Notes under the pieces: generated by a model
The model's input: the letters and a program-made list of their open reading frames with translations, nothing else
Told to the model about the DNA's origin: nothing
Databases searched by the model: none
Source: Ferrovum sp.
Lineage (GTDB): Bacteria; Pseudomonadota; Gammaproteobacteria; Burkholderiales; Ferrovaceae
Direction of reading: 5' to 3'
DNA: 44,814 bases
Assembly (NCBI GenBank): GCA_010435995.1
Contig: JAAGNR010000030.1
Span: 1 to 44,814 of the forward strand
Made by a program: the position numbers and the translations under genes
Shown here: piece after piece, positions 25,687 through 35,325 of the stretch
Layout: each line of letters starts with the position of its first letter
Position numbering within the stretch: the stretch's first letter is position 1

Positions 25687-26511
25687 ATGCCTAAGCAGAA
25701 AGCATTAATATTCCTGTTAATCTCGTTGTTACTCAGCGGAATCACCATTTGGGCCGCGGTGCGTTGGGTCAATCACCAGATTTCCAGTCGAGTGACCCAT
25801 CAATCGGTCAAGGTGGTCGTAGCGGCGATCCCCATCCAGGCTGGGGAGAGTATACGTCCGGGGTTGTTAAAAACTATGGACTGGCCATCCAATGAACCTA
25901 TTGTCGGTGGCTATTCCGATATCGGACCCTTGTCAGAGCGGGTGGCCATTACCCCCTTTTCCATTGGCGAGCCGATTCTTGAATCTCATTTGGCGCCGCA
26001 GGGGAGTCGGGCTGGTCTTTCGTCCCTGATTGCGTCTGGTATGCGTGCGATTTCAGTTCATGTCAATGATGTGGCTGGGGTCGCAGGTTTTGCCTTGCCA
26101 GGAAATTTCGTGGATGTACTGGTGGCTTTTCAAGATGACCAGAATCACATGGTCTCCAAAATAGTCCTTCAAAACGTTCGGGTTCTCGCGGTGGCTCAAG
26201 ATGTGACGCTGAAAGAGGATGTCAAAGCCAAGGTGGTGAATGCCGTCACCCTTGAAGTGACGCCCGATCAGGCTGAGGCGCTGGATCTGGCCAAGTCCGT
26301 AGGGACTGTGAGCTTGGTGCTAAGAAACCAAGTGGATAAAAATCAGGTTGTAACACCGGGTGCGCGCAAGTATGAATTGCTGGGAGCGGCTCCTGCTATC
26401 CCTAAGCCGACACCTGCCCCAGTCAGCCATCGTGTCGGCCGCGTTCCGGCTGTGTCATCGGGAGTGGAAATTATTCGAGGAACGAGCCATGCAAATGCAG
26501 TTCCCCAGTAG
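25687..26511 (+). CDS. cpaB: Flp pilus assembly protein CpaB/RcpC
   Basis: Periplasmic or inner-membrane-anchored Tad component of 274 aa. An N-terminal helix (5-27) is followed by a SAF domain (VKVVVAAIPIQAGESIRP) and the RcpC domain with RAISVHVNDVAGVAGFALPGNFVDVL, both typical of CpaB. It is thought to stabilise the secretin and may bind peptidoglycan. It lies 9 bp before cpaC. The C-terminal 40 residues are Pro/Ala-rich. Confidence 0.92.
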   Translation: MPKQKALIFLLISLLLSGITIWAAVRWVNHQISSRVTHQSVKVVVAAIPIQAGESIRPGLLKTMDWPSNEPIVGGYSDIGPLSERVAITPFSIGEPILESHLAPQGSRAGLSSLIASGMRAISVHVNDVAGVAGFALPGNFVDVLVAFQDDQNHMVSKIVLQNVRVLAVAQDVTLKEDVKAKVVNAVTLEVTPDQAEALDLAKSVGTVSLVLRNQVDKNQVVTPGARKYELLGAAPAIPKPTPAPVSHRVGRVPAVSSGVEIIRGTSHANAVPQ

Positions 26512-26520
26512 GATCGCGAT

Positions 26521-27930
26521 ATGAATCTTCACACCAAACTCATTGGCTTGGCTTTCTTATGTCTGGCTCTGAACAGTCAGGCTGGACATGAAGTGGTCCT
26601 CGCATCGGGAGCTATACCTCCCGATGCTTCATATACTTCTGCGAATCAGGCAGCAACTTCTTCCGTTGTTAATGGGGAGCTTGCTCCGGTGGTTCAGGCG
26701 GCCCTCAACAAGTCTCTGCGAATCCGTGTTACTGCTCCATTGGTACGAGTGTCGGTGGCCAATCCCGAGATTGCTGATGTCAGTTTGGTGCGCAACCAAG
26801 AGATTTTTTTGGTGGGGAAGAAGGTGGGTAGTACCAACCTATTTCTTTGGACTAAAGATGGCGGCATGACTTCCATGGATGTGGTGGTTTCCATTGATGT
26901 GTCGGGGTTACAAAATAAACTGCGGGAACTGGTCCCGGAAGAAAAGGGCGTGAAAGTCAGTCCTGCAGGAGAAGCCTTCGTGCTGTCGGGCTCTGTCGCG
27001 GATGGCGTGATTTTGCGTCAGATTGTGCTGATTGCGGAGCAGTATGGGGGTAAAAAGATCATCAATTTGCTGTCCACACGGAATGTCTCTCAGGTGCTTC
27101 TAGAAGTGAAGGTGGTGGAGATTCAGAAAACTCTGGATGATAAAATGGGTGCAAACGCGGCGTTTGGCAGTCAGGGAGGATCATTTTTTGGAGGGCTGAC
27201 TTCCTTTGCTACCACAACGCCCACCAGTACTATTGCAAATACCGGTGCTTCTACCTTGGTGTCGGGATTCAGTCTGTTGGGTGGTGTGGGCTATACCGGA
27301 GGAGTGTCCAATCTGACGTTGCAGGGTGAGATCGACAAAGGGCGCGCCAAAGTGTTGGCAGAGCCAAATATTGTCGCCATCAGCGGGCAGGAAGCATCGT
27401 TTCTGGCTGGCGGGAAAATTTATATTCCCATACCTCAAAGTACCGGCACGGGCGCGGCCATGATTACTTTACAGGAAGAGGATTACGGGGTTGGTCTGAA
27501 CTTCATGCCTACGGTACTGGACGGAGGGAAGATCAATTTGCGGGTCTCCCCAGAAGTATCAGAACTTCTGACGACCGGAACGACCTTTGGCACAGGTACC
27601 AGTGCCACGGTGGTACCCACGATTACCACGCGCCGTGCCTCCACCACGGTACAACTCAATGACGGCGAGAGTCTGGCGATAGGTGGACTGATTCAAAGCA
27701 ATATTCTCGAAACCATCAAGGCCTTTCCGGTTCTGGGGGAATTGCCCGTACTGGGGCCACTGTTCCGCAGCTCAGAATTCCAGCATAATCGAACGGAGCT
27801 GGTCTTCGTGGTGACCCCACATCTGGTCAAACCCAGCAAGGAACGAATTGCATTACCTTCAGATAATTTTGTGCCGCCAACACGGACTCAATTCCAACTG
27901 GGCGGTAAAATGGAAGGAGATGAGAAATGA
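26521..27930 (+). CDS. cpaC: Tad pilus outer-membrane secretin CpaC/RcpA
   Basis: Secretin of 469 aa, the outer-membrane pore for the pilus. Signal peptide 1-22 (ends NSQAG). The N-terminal pilus-formation domain has [22 protein letters not shown], then a BON-like part, then the secretin core with [21 protein letters not shown] and the C-terminal [16 protein letters not shown]. The stop overlaps the following lipoprotein gene by 4 bp. Confidence 0.94.
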   Translation: MNLHTKLIGLAFLCLALNSQAGHEVVLASGAIPPDASYTSANQAATSSVVNGELAPVVQAALNKSLRIRVTAPLVRVSVANPEIADVSLVRNQEIFLVGKKVGSTNLFLWTKDGGMTSMDVVVSIDVSGLQNKLRELVPEEKGVKVSPAGEAFVLSGSVADGVILRQIVLIAEQYGGKKIINLLSTRNVSQVLLEVKVVEIQKTLDDKMGANAAFGSQGGSFFGGLTSFATTTPTSTIANTGASTLVSGFSLLGGVGYTGGVSNLTLQGEIDKGRAKVLAEPNIVAISGQEASFLAGGKIYIPIPQSTGTGAAMITLQEEDYGVGLNFMPTVLDGGKINLRVSPEVSELLTTGTTFGTGTSATVVPTITTRRASTTVQLNDGESLAIGGLIQSNILETIKAFPVLGELPVLGPLFRSSEFQHNRTELVFVVTPHLVKPSKERIALPSDNFVPPTRTQFQLGGKMEGDEK

Positions 27931-28244
27931 AGATCTTTGCAGGAGTGGCTCTGAGTTGGCTCTTGGCCTGTGGTCTGGCGGGGTGTGCCGAGTATCAGGG
28001 AGATCCTCGTTTCGGCGATACGGTTCGTCAAAATATTGCCACCCAAACGGTGAATCCTCAAGGTATTCCAGCTTTGGCACCAGTGGGGCTGGATGGTGCA
28101 GCCACCAAATCCACCATTGATAATTACATCTATTCCTATATGCACCCTCAGTCCTTAAGCACTGCTTTGTCGGTGGGGATGGGCGCTACTGGGCCATCAG
28201 CTCCCACCGCTGCACCTGTGGCTGTGCAAAATGGCTCTTATTGA
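27927..28244 (+). CDS. Small Tad-locus lipoprotein (CpaD position)
   Basis: Predicted lipoprotein of 105 aa. Signal peptide with lipobox GLAGC (Cys20). The mature part has [20 protein letters not shown] and the motif [18 protein letters not shown], a pattern I recognise from short lipoproteins in proteobacterial tad loci. It sits where cpaD often lies, between secretin and cpaE, and overlaps cpaC by 4 bp. A pilotin or secretin-stabilising role is inferred from place, not shown. Confidence 0.72.
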   Translation: MKIFAGVALSWLLACGLAGCAEYQGDPRFGDTVRQNIATQTVNPQGIPALAPVGLDGAATKSTIDNYIYSYMHPQSLSTALSVGMGATGPSAPTAAPVAVQNGSY

Positions 28245-28283
28245 TGCTTCCTCCGGATACCCGATTGCAGGCCTGAGACTGTT

Positions 28284-29477
28284 ATGAAAATTACCGTTGT
28301 ATCCAAGGATAATGCACTCTTGCATCGCGTCAAGGTGGTATTGCTTGCCGGAAGAGGCAATGATCAGATCGAACTGATCAATCGCAGTACGGCGGGGCTC
28401 GATATGGACATGGCGGATATTGCGGGTGCCAATCTTCTGGTGCTGGACAGTACGGCAAACGAGTCCCCAGATTGGGCCAATATCGAAAAATTCAATCTGC
28501 AGCATCCTCATTCCACCACGGTACTGGTTTGTTCGGAACAGATCGAACAAATTCTGGTTCAGGCAATGCGTGTGGGAGTAAGGGATGCACTGCGATTGTC
28601 GGAACTCGAAGAAAGGTTGCTCGAAGTCGTGGAACGGGCACGTACGCGCCAAGCCGCCTTTGAAGGGGCTTTGCGCGGTGGTAAAGTGCTCTCATTCATT
28701 CCCAGCAAGGGAGGCAGCGGAGCTTCTTTTGTGTCCAGCAATTTGGCTTATGTGCTCGCCAAAGTGCATAAAAAACGGGTGCTGATGATCGATCTCGATC
28801 TTGAATTTTCTGATGCTTCCTTTTGTCTGACCGATGATGATAGCATCAAGAGCATTGCCGATCTTGTGGCACGCAGCAACCTTTCAGGGCCAATGATTGA
28901 ATCGGCATGTATTCAGATCGAACAAACCTTTTGGCTGCTTCGTGCGCCACAAAACCCAGAAATGGCTGTGGGGATTACTCCGGATCAGGTGGATGACATT
29001 ATTTCTGCCGCCGTACGTCACTATGATTTTATTTGTATCGATTTGGCGCGCACCCTCGAACCCATCGCTTTGCGTGTGATGGATCGTTCGGATACGGTAT
29101 TTCCCATTATGCAAACGGTACTGCCCTATGTGCGGGGGATGCAACGATTGCAACGCACCTTTAAGGCGTTGCATTATCCCGACTCAAAGATTCAATTGGT
29201 GGCTAACCGGCAGGGAAATAAGGATGATCTTCCTTTGGATGAAATCGAAAATGCATTGCAAGCCAAATTTGTGATTCGTCTTCCCAATGATTTTCCTAAT
29301 GTCAATACCTCGATCAACACTGGAAAACCCCTGTACGAGATTGCGCCCCACGGGGTGTTGACCAATGGTCTGATCCAATGGTCAAACCAACTGGTGGGCA
29401 TGAAAGCTGAAGTGGAACCCAAACCCGGTCAGGACACTGGTTCGTTCTTTGGCCGATTGTTTTCGTTGGTTAAATAA
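28284..29477 (+). CDS. cpaE: Tad pilus localisation ATPase CpaE/TadZ
   Basis: MinD/ParA-like protein of 397 aa that places the Tad machine at the cell pole. Residues 1-120 are receiver-like but lack a proper phosphoacceptor pattern. The ATPase part has a deviant Walker A, SKGGSGAS with Lys142, where the usual Thr/Ser pair after Gly is changed, followed by VLMIDLDLEFSDASF. Such atypical P-loops occur in TadZ proteins. It starts 39 bp after the lipoprotein gene and is followed by the motor ATPase gene. Confidence 0.88.
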   Translation: MKITVVSKDNALLHRVKVVLLAGRGNDQIELINRSTAGLDMDMADIAGANLLVLDSTANESPDWANIEKFNLQHPHSTTVLVCSEQIEQILVQAMRVGVRDALRLSELEERLLEVVERARTRQAAFEGALRGGKVLSFIPSKGGSGASFVSSNLAYVLAKVHKKRVLMIDLDLEFSDASFCLTDDDSIKSIADLVARSNLSGPMIESACIQIEQTFWLLRAPQNPEMAVGITPDQVDDIISAAVRHYDFICIDLARTLEPIALRVMDRSDTVFPIMQTVLPYVRGMQRLQRTFKALHYPDSKIQLVANRQGNKDDLPLDEIENALQAKFVIRLPNDFPNVNTSINTGKPLYEIAPHGVLTNGLIQWSNQLVGMKAEVEPKPGQDTGSFFGRLFSLVK

Positions 29478-29542
29478 CCCCATCTGACGCTCCCGTTTGA
29501 ATACGGTGGTAGGCGGCAGAATGGAACGGTCAGGAGGTCAGG

Positions 29543-30910
29543 GTGTCTTTACTGCGTGATTTGCTCAATTCTTCTGTTTCCTCCAATACGTCTGCCAATT
29601 CTGGTCGAGATGTGGTGGTACCCCAGGTTCATCGTGTAGACGCTGATGCGGTCAAGCTTAAGACGCAGATCCATCAGGACCTGCTGAAGAAGTTTGATTT
29701 GTCCATGATGGAAGAAATATCTGATGATCAGCTGCGCCAACGTTTGGCCAGCTTCGTTGAAGATTCGATCAAAGAACGGCGACTAGAGTTGACGGATACG
29801 CAGCGGCGCAATTTGGTCACTTCCATTCAGAACGAGGTCATGGGATTGGGTCCATTGGAACCCCTGTTGGCGGATCCCACGGTGTCCGATATTCTGGTAA
29901 ATGGGCCGAATACGGTATTTGTGGAACGTAAGGGTAAATTGGAGCTGACAAACGTCAAATTTACTGATGATGAGCATCTGCTGCGTATCATTGACAAAAT
30001 CGTATCGCGAGTCGGTCGCCGGGTGGATGAATCCAGCCCCATGGTGGACGCGCGTCTGCCTGACGGCTCGCGGGTCAATGCCATCATTTCGCCGTTGGCG
30101 CTGGATGGTGCAGCCATGTCCATTCGCCGTTTTCCATCGGTTCCTCTGAGCGTGCATGATCTGGTGGATTACGGCAGTATGACGGCGGAAATGGCTATGC
30201 TGATTGCCGCCATGGTGAAATCGAAACTCAATATCCTGATTTCTGGGGGAACTGGGAGCGGTAAAACAACTTTGCTCAATGTCTTGTCCAGTTTTATCCC
30301 TGATGACGAGCGTCTCGTCACGATTGAAGATGCGGCCGAACTGCGCTTGCAACAACCCCATGTGGTGCGTTTGGAAACCCGCCCTCCCAATGTGGAAGGA
30401 AATGGAGAAGTGAACCAGCGGGCTTTGATCCGCAACAGTTTGCGTATGCGGCCTGACCGGGTCATCATCGGTGAGGTTCGCGGAGCCGAAGTTCTGGATA
30501 TGTTCCAGGCCATGAATACGGGGCATGAGGGCTCCATGGCCACCATCCACGCGAATAATGCTCACGATGCCTTGACGCGCCTGGAGAACATGGTCGGAAT
30601 ATCCGGGATTAGCATGCCGGTGCGCCCCTTGCGGCAAAATATTGTTTCTGCACTGACGGCCATCATCCAGGCTTCCAGACTCAGTGATGGGAAGCGCAAG
30701 ATCATGAGTATTTTGGAAATTACGGGGATGGAAGGAGATACCATCACTACCCAGGAGATCTTCCGATTCCAACAGACTGGAATCGCGGCGGACGGCAGTG
30801 TTGTGGGGCGTCACCGATCCACGGGAGTGCGTCCTCGCTTTATGGACCGGTTGCTGGCCCATGGCTCCGTTTTGCCTGAACGGCTGTTTGATCCCGACGG
30901 GTCGCGCTGA
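29543..30910 (+). CDS. cpaF: Tad pilus assembly motor ATPase CpaF/TadA
   Basis: Type II/IV secretion ATPase of 455 aa that drives Flp pilus extension and retraction. Walker [10 protein letters not shown] has Lys241; the Asp box is [14 protein letters not shown] and the His box is [13 protein letters not shown]. Start GTG 29543 has GGAGG a few bases upstream. It shares its last base with the ATG of tadB. Confidence 0.96.
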   Translation: MSLLRDLLNSSVSSNTSANSGRDVVVPQVHRVDADAVKLKTQIHQDLLKKFDLSMMEEISDDQLRQRLASFVEDSIKERRLELTDTQRRNLVTSIQNEVMGLGPLEPLLADPTVSDILVNGPNTVFVERKGKLELTNVKFTDDEHLLRIIDKIVSRVGRRVDESSPMVDARLPDGSRVNAIISPLALDGAAMSIRRFPSVPLSVHDLVDYGSMTAEMAMLIAAMVKSKLNILISGGTGSGKTTLLNVLSSFIPDDERLVTIEDAAELRLQQPHVVRLETRPPNVEGNGEVNQRALIRNSLRMRPDRVIIGEVRGAEVLDMFQAMNTGHEGSMATIHANNAHDALTRLENMVGISGISMPVRPLRQNIVSALTAIIQASRLSDGKRKIMSILEITGMEGDTITTQEIFRFQQTGIAADGSVVGRHRSTGVRPRFMDRLLAHGSVLPERLFDPDGSR

Positions 30911-31887
30911 TGGCCCTAGATCTCTGGGGTTATCTCATCCTGATCGTAGGCTTTCTGGCCCTCTTCGGGTTGATCGAATTCACCTTGCTCCTGTTCGGAA
31001 ACCGAGTTGCGAGGCAGCAATCGAAACGCTTCAAATTGCGTTTCAGTCAGATTATGGATTATCTTCCGGCGACAGAAAAAAGCTGGATCAAAAGTGGGGC
31101 CTATGCACAAAGTCCGGTACTCGATGCCTATCTCAAACAATATTCCAGGCTTGAAAAACTTTATCTGTTGATTGGTCAAACGGGGAAAAAAACGACGGTA
31201 GCCCAGGTTCTGGCATATATGATCGGTGGGGTTTTTGCTGGGCTATTGATGGGAGCCCTCCTTAAATTAGGTATGCTTGCGCTGATAACCGGACTGATTG
31301 GCGGTTATCTGCCAGTGGCAGTATTGCGCCATTGGGTTACGGCACGTACGCGTAAGATTGAGGAGCAACTCCCAGACGCCTTGGATATGCTGGCCCAGTC
31401 CTTGCGTGCAGGACATGCCTTTTCTGGAGCATTTCGGACGGTTGGGCTACAAAGCCCTGAACCCATCGCTTCCGAATTTCGCATCACCTCCGATGAAATC
31501 ACTTTTGGTTCATCGGTGCGGGATGGGGTTCTGGGTTTGGCGCAGCGGGTACAGTTGATGGATATGCGCTATTTTGTACTCACGGTGCTGATCCAGTTGG
31601 ATACGGGGGGAAGTTTGAGTAATCTTCTGCAGGATTTATCGAAATTGATGCGTGATCGCCAAAAATTGCGCCGAACGATCCGTGTCCTCTCCGCTGAGGG
31701 ACGGGTTTCCGCTTGGATCCTCAGCCTGCTTCCCTTGGGTTTTGGTTTGTTGATGACGGTGATGAGCCCAGGTTACTTGTCGTATTTCTGGACCGATCCC
31801 ATGGGGATTCTGCTGGTCAAAGTTATGGCCGGGTTGTTTATTACGGGGGTCTTGTGGATGAGAAGCGTCACTTCCATAAAAGTATGA
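30910..31887 (+). CDS. tadB: Tad pilus inner-membrane platform protein TadB
   Basis: Platform protein of 325 aa with a T2SS-F domain. The motif EEQLPDALDMLAQSLRAGHAFSGAF (about 155-180) is typical, between one upstream membrane helix pair and two C-terminal helices. It overlaps cpaF by one base (TGATG) and is followed by tadC after 61 bp. Confidence 0.94.
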   Translation: MALDLWGYLILIVGFLALFGLIEFTLLLFGNRVARQQSKRFKLRFSQIMDYLPATEKSWIKSGAYAQSPVLDAYLKQYSRLEKLYLLIGQTGKKTTVAQVLAYMIGGVFAGLLMGALLKLGMLALITGLIGGYLPVAVLRHWVTARTRKIEEQLPDALDMLAQSLRAGHAFSGAFRTVGLQSPEPIASEFRITSDEITFGSSVRDGVLGLAQRVQLMDMRYFVLTVLIQLDTGGSLSNLLQDLSKLMRDRQKLRRTIRVLSAEGRVSAWILSLLPLGFGLLMTVMSPGYLSYFWTDPMGILLVKVMAGLFITGVLWMRSVTSIKV

Positions 31888-31948
31888 TGAACGCTCACGA
31901 ACTCTGCCTCTGTGGGGGGAATGCGGTTCACGATAAGGGAGGGACACA

Positions 31949-32890
31949 GTGAACTTATTCATTTTGTCGATTATTTCCGTGCTGGTCCTGCTGGTATTGG
32001 GCGTGGCCTCGATGTTTTGGAGTCGAATCAACCCCCCCGCCTCACGACGTTTGCGCAAGTCGGTGATCGGCGAACGCCATGTGGAGTATGGAACCCAATC
32101 CCAAATCAAGATCACCAGTCATCTGCTCAAAAAGCGACTCAGTCCCCTTGCGCGTTTTTCCATGCAAGATGAAATGAAAACTGAAGAAAACTCGGCACTG
32201 GAGAAAAAATTGCAATCGGCGGGATATCGCAACGGTTCGGCCAAAGTGGTGTATTTTTCGGTCAAGAGTCTGTTGACTTTTGTCATGCCATTGGTTTTTC
32301 TGGTGCTTTTGATCATCATCCGTCCTACCATGAAGCCTGCGGCAATTGCCTATATTGTCTTTTTATTGGCTGCTGGCGGGTATTTCTTGCCCAATATCAT
32401 TCTGAACAAGTTGGTTGAACGACGGCGCAAGGAACTCTCCGAGAATTTTCCGGATGCTCTCGACCTGTTGCGTACGTGTGTTGAAGCGGGACTGGCTACC
32501 GATGCTGCATTGGCCCGGGTGGGCGATGAAATGCGTATTCGCAGCAAAGCGTTGGCTGATGAGTTGCGTCAAGTGGTGCTAGAGCAGCGGGCGGGCTCCA
32601 GTCGCAATGTGGCCTTGGCCAACATGGCTGAACGCGTGGGGCTTAAAGATGTGGAATCCATGGTGGCATCGTTGATCCAGTCTGAACGGTTTGGCACCAG
32701 CATTGCAGAAGCGTTGCGGGTCTATTCCGAGAATTTGCGTCTGGATCGGCGTTTGAAGGCCGAAGAGCAAGCAGCCAAGATTCCGACAAAAATTCTTTTG
32801 CCGTTGATCGCTTGTATTTTTCCCTTACTTTTCATTTTGATTTTGGCTCCACCCATTCATAATGTCTTGTCTGCGCTACACTCGCAGTAA
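31949..32890 (+). CDS. tadC: Tad pilus inner-membrane platform protein TadC
   Basis: Second platform protein, 313 aa. T2SS-F core with LSENFPDALDLLRTCVEAGLATDAAL and the C-terminal AAKIPTKILLPLIACIFPLLFILILAP. GTG start with GGGAGG upstream. Usual tad loci continue with tadD and tadE here; instead the next gene, a GT87 glycosyltransferase, begins 3 bp after the tadC stop. Confidence 0.94.
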   Translation: MNLFILSIISVLVLLVLGVASMFWSRINPPASRRLRKSVIGERHVEYGTQSQIKITSHLLKKRLSPLARFSMQDEMKTEENSALEKKLQSAGYRNGSAKVVYFSVKSLLTFVMPLVFLVLLIIIRPTMKPAAIAYIVFLLAAGGYFLPNIILNKLVERRRKELSENFPDALDLLRTCVEAGLATDAALARVGDEMRIRSKALADELRQVVLEQRAGSSRNVALANMAERVGLKDVESMVASLIQSERFGTSIAEALRVYSENLRLDRRLKAEEQAAKIPTKILLPLIACIFPLLFILILAPPIHNVLSALHSQ

Positions 32891-32893
32891 TCG

Positions 32894-34096
32894 ATGATGC
32901 TGGCGTACGGGCGCGAAGTCTGGCTGACTTCTCGGCGCATCAGAGTGTACGGGTTAGCGTTTGCTCTATTCTTTTCGGTTGTGTTCGGGGCACAAGTACG
33001 CGATTCACTGTGGCTCAGACCCGGCGGGCAGCCTCTGTTTCTTGATTTTGGGGTGTTTTTCTCCATGGGACGGGAGGCTGTCCAGGGTCAGGCAGCTCTG
33101 ACGTACCTCGCCGATTCACAGGGACATTTTCTCCCTGGGTTTCTTGAACAAATCACGCCAGTAACCTTTGGCTGGTTTTATCCGCCATACTTCTTTCTAT
33201 ACTTGGAACCCTTGAGCTATTTAAGCCCTCAGCAGGCCTTTGTGGCGTTTATGGGATTTTCCATACTTTTGTACGTCTCCGCCCTTGTGAAAATATTTCC
33301 GGGGACACCCACCCTCGCAGCAGTGTTTGGATTTTCTGGATTCTGGATCAATCTCATAATGGGACAGAACGGTTTTTTGAGCGCAGGTTTGGCGGCTTGG
33401 GCCCTTCTGTGGCTTCAACACAAGCCCATCCGAGCGGGAATTATGCTTGGGTTGTTGAGCTTCAAACCCCAATTGGGTCTGTTGTTTCCCCTGGTTTTGA
33501 TCATTGGACGGGAGTGGCGCTGTTTTTTCAGTGCCGCGGTGACTGTGGCCTTGTTGACCATGGCGAGTGTCTGGCGTTATGGATTTTCCAGTTGGTTGGC
33601 TTGGTGGAGTAGTTTGAATCGGGCGCAAGGGTTTTTGCTCCATGGTAGTGTCGACTACTGGATGAAAATTCCCTCCGTGCTGGCTTGGGTGAGAGCCATC
33701 GGGGGGTCGATCGACATGGCCTATGCGGCTCAGGCGCTAAGTGCCGCTGCAGTTCTTCTGGCATTGATTTGGACGTGGCGCAGTGCCTTATCGAGGCCAC
33801 TAAAATATACGGTACTTGTCTTGAGCTCTTTGATGGTGAGTCCTTATCTTTTTGAATATGATTTGACTTGGTTGGCTCTGGCCGGCGTCTGGTGGGCACG
33901 GGAGGTGCAGTTGACGGGAAGTCACCGAATCGAGCAGATCATGGCGGTATTTTTATGGGGAGTTCCGGCGCTCATGTTTTTGGCCTCGCGGGTATCTGGC
34001 GTATATTTCCCCATCGCTCAAGCAGGATTATTGGCTGCCATGGCAATGCTGGTCTGGCACGGACGACGAGATATCCGGGAAATGGTCCATGCTTAA
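32894..34096 (+). CDS. GT87/DUF2029 family membrane glycosyltransferase, copy 1
   Basis: Polytopic GT-C type protein of 400 aa. The family adds mannose or another sugar from a polyprenyl-phosphate donor on the outer face of the inner membrane. Family pattern: acidic residue Asp51 in FLDFGVFF after the first helix, YPP at 96-98, MGQNGFLSA (157-165), KPQ at 191-193, and SPYLFEYDLTWLAL near residue 315. It starts 3 bp after tadC, so it is almost certainly on the tad transcript, and it overlaps the next gene by 8 bp. Donor and acceptor unknown. Confidence 0.75.
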   Translation: MMLAYGREVWLTSRRIRVYGLAFALFFSVVFGAQVRDSLWLRPGGQPLFLDFGVFFSMGREAVQGQAALTYLADSQGHFLPGFLEQITPVTFGWFYPPYFFLYLEPLSYLSPQQAFVAFMGFSILLYVSALVKIFPGTPTLAAVFGFSGFWINLIMGQNGFLSAGLAAWALLWLQHKPIRAGIMLGLLSFKPQLGLLFPLVLIIGREWRCFFSAAVTVALLTMASVWRYGFSSWLAWWSSLNRAQGFLLHGSVDYWMKIPSVLAWVRAIGGSIDMAYAAQALSAAAVLLALIWTWRSALSRPLKYTVLVLSSLMVSPYLFEYDLTWLALAGVWWAREVQLTGSHRIEQIMAVFLWGVPALMFLASRVSGVYFPIAQAGLLAAMAMLVWHGRRDIREMVHA

Positions 34097-35321
34097 GGTG
34101 TCTTGGCTGGATTTAACCCCAGTTCAGGTGGGCCGCTATGGAGCGTTGTTGTTTGGGGTTTTGGTAGTCATCGCGGGTTTTTATGTGGCCACTTCTTCGG
34201 TATTCTCACCCCACGGACATCGTATGCTCTCAGATCTTTCGGTGTTTTGGATCGCCGCCGTAATGGGGTTGGATGGGCAGGGAGGGATGGCTTATCAGGA
34301 ACCTGCCCTCAGGGCAGCACTGCTGCATTTTATTCCGCAGGTGCAGGGTAACTTTGGTTGGTTTTATCCTCCCGCATATTACCTTCTGATCCTCCCCCTG
34401 GGTTACTTCTCCCATTACTTTCCGGTTTATTTCGCCTGGATGATTCCCAATCTGGGGCTGTTTGCCTGGATGATCAGAAAAATTATGACTCGTTCGTCCA
34501 CGGCATGGTTTGTGGCGGCGGGTGGAGGGGTATGGTTGAACCTATTGTATGGTCAGAATGGATTTTTGACAGCTTCCCTCGCGTTAGGAATCCTGCTGTT
34601 GTTGAAACGACATGAACAATGGGCAGGCGTACTCTTGGGGATTCTGACCATCAAGCCGCAACTGTTAGTGGTTTTTCCATTAGTTTTTATTCTATCCCGT
34701 GCCTGGAAAGGATTGGGGGTGGCGCTTATCGTTTGTCTTATGCTCAATGGATTGGGGGTAATCGTGGTGGGACAGTCAGTTCTTGAAGGGTGGTGGCATA
34801 GCATGTCTTTGGCACGTACATTTCTTGAACAGGATGGGCGCCATAGCCATTACTGGGTACATATGCCCACCTTGTTTGCCCAATGTCGTCTCTGGGGAAT
34901 GTCGTTACCGGTAGCTTATGGGCTCCATTGGTTCGTGGCGGGGTTGGCCTGGGCCACACTCATTATGATCTGGAAAGCGACCCATAAAATTGCTTTGAGA
35001 GGAAGTGCAGTGGTGGTGGCAGCATTGCTGTCGAGTCCGTATTTAATGAACTACGACCTGGTTTGGCTTAGCCTGATATTGGTGTGGATGGTGGAATTAG
35101 GACAGCGCGAGGGTTGGTTTAGGGGCGAGAGAGTGATTTTGATCCTGCTTTGGATATTACCGATTTTCGGGTATTTTTTGGCTGAATTTATGGCCTTACA
35201 AATTGGCCCGGAAGTGTTACTGGTGGAAATGGGCCTGATTTGGCGTCATGCTCGCTATTCTGTACCAATGGGTTCTGAAGCCGTTCTGCTGGAACCCACC
35301 TCCATTTCTGAATTGGGTTGA
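34089..35321 (+). CDS. GT87/DUF2029 family membrane glycosyltransferase, copy 2
   Basis: Paralogue of the preceding gene, 410 aa. The same landmarks are present: Asp49 in LSDLSVFW, GWFYPP (90-95), YGQNGFLTA (154-162), KPQ (189-191) and SPYLMNYDLVWLSL. Overlaps copy 1 by 8 bp and ends 4 bp before the flavoprotein gene. Divergence is large outside these motifs, so the pair is not a recent duplication; different sugar or acceptor is likely. Confidence 0.75.
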   Translation: MLKVSWLDLTPVQVGRYGALLFGVLVVIAGFYVATSSVFSPHGHRMLSDLSVFWIAAVMGLDGQGGMAYQEPALRAALLHFIPQVQGNFGWFYPPAYYLLILPLGYFSHYFPVYFAWMIPNLGLFAWMIRKIMTRSSTAWFVAAGGGVWLNLLYGQNGFLTASLALGILLLLKRHEQWAGVLLGILTIKPQLLVVFPLVFILSRAWKGLGVALIVCLMLNGLGVIVVGQSVLEGWWHSMSLARTFLEQDGRHSHYWVHMPTLFAQCRLWGMSLPVAYGLHWFVAGLAWATLIMIWKATHKIALRGSAVVVAALLSSPYLMNYDLVWLSLILVWMVELGQREGWFRGERVILILLWILPIFGYFLAEFMALQIGPEVLLVEMGLIWRHARYSVPMGSEAVLLEPTSISELG

Positions 35322-35325
35322 TTTT

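Noticed and set aside
29783-30862. Antisense frame of 359 codons in cpaF
   Set aside because: Shadow of cpaF, composition atypical for a protein.
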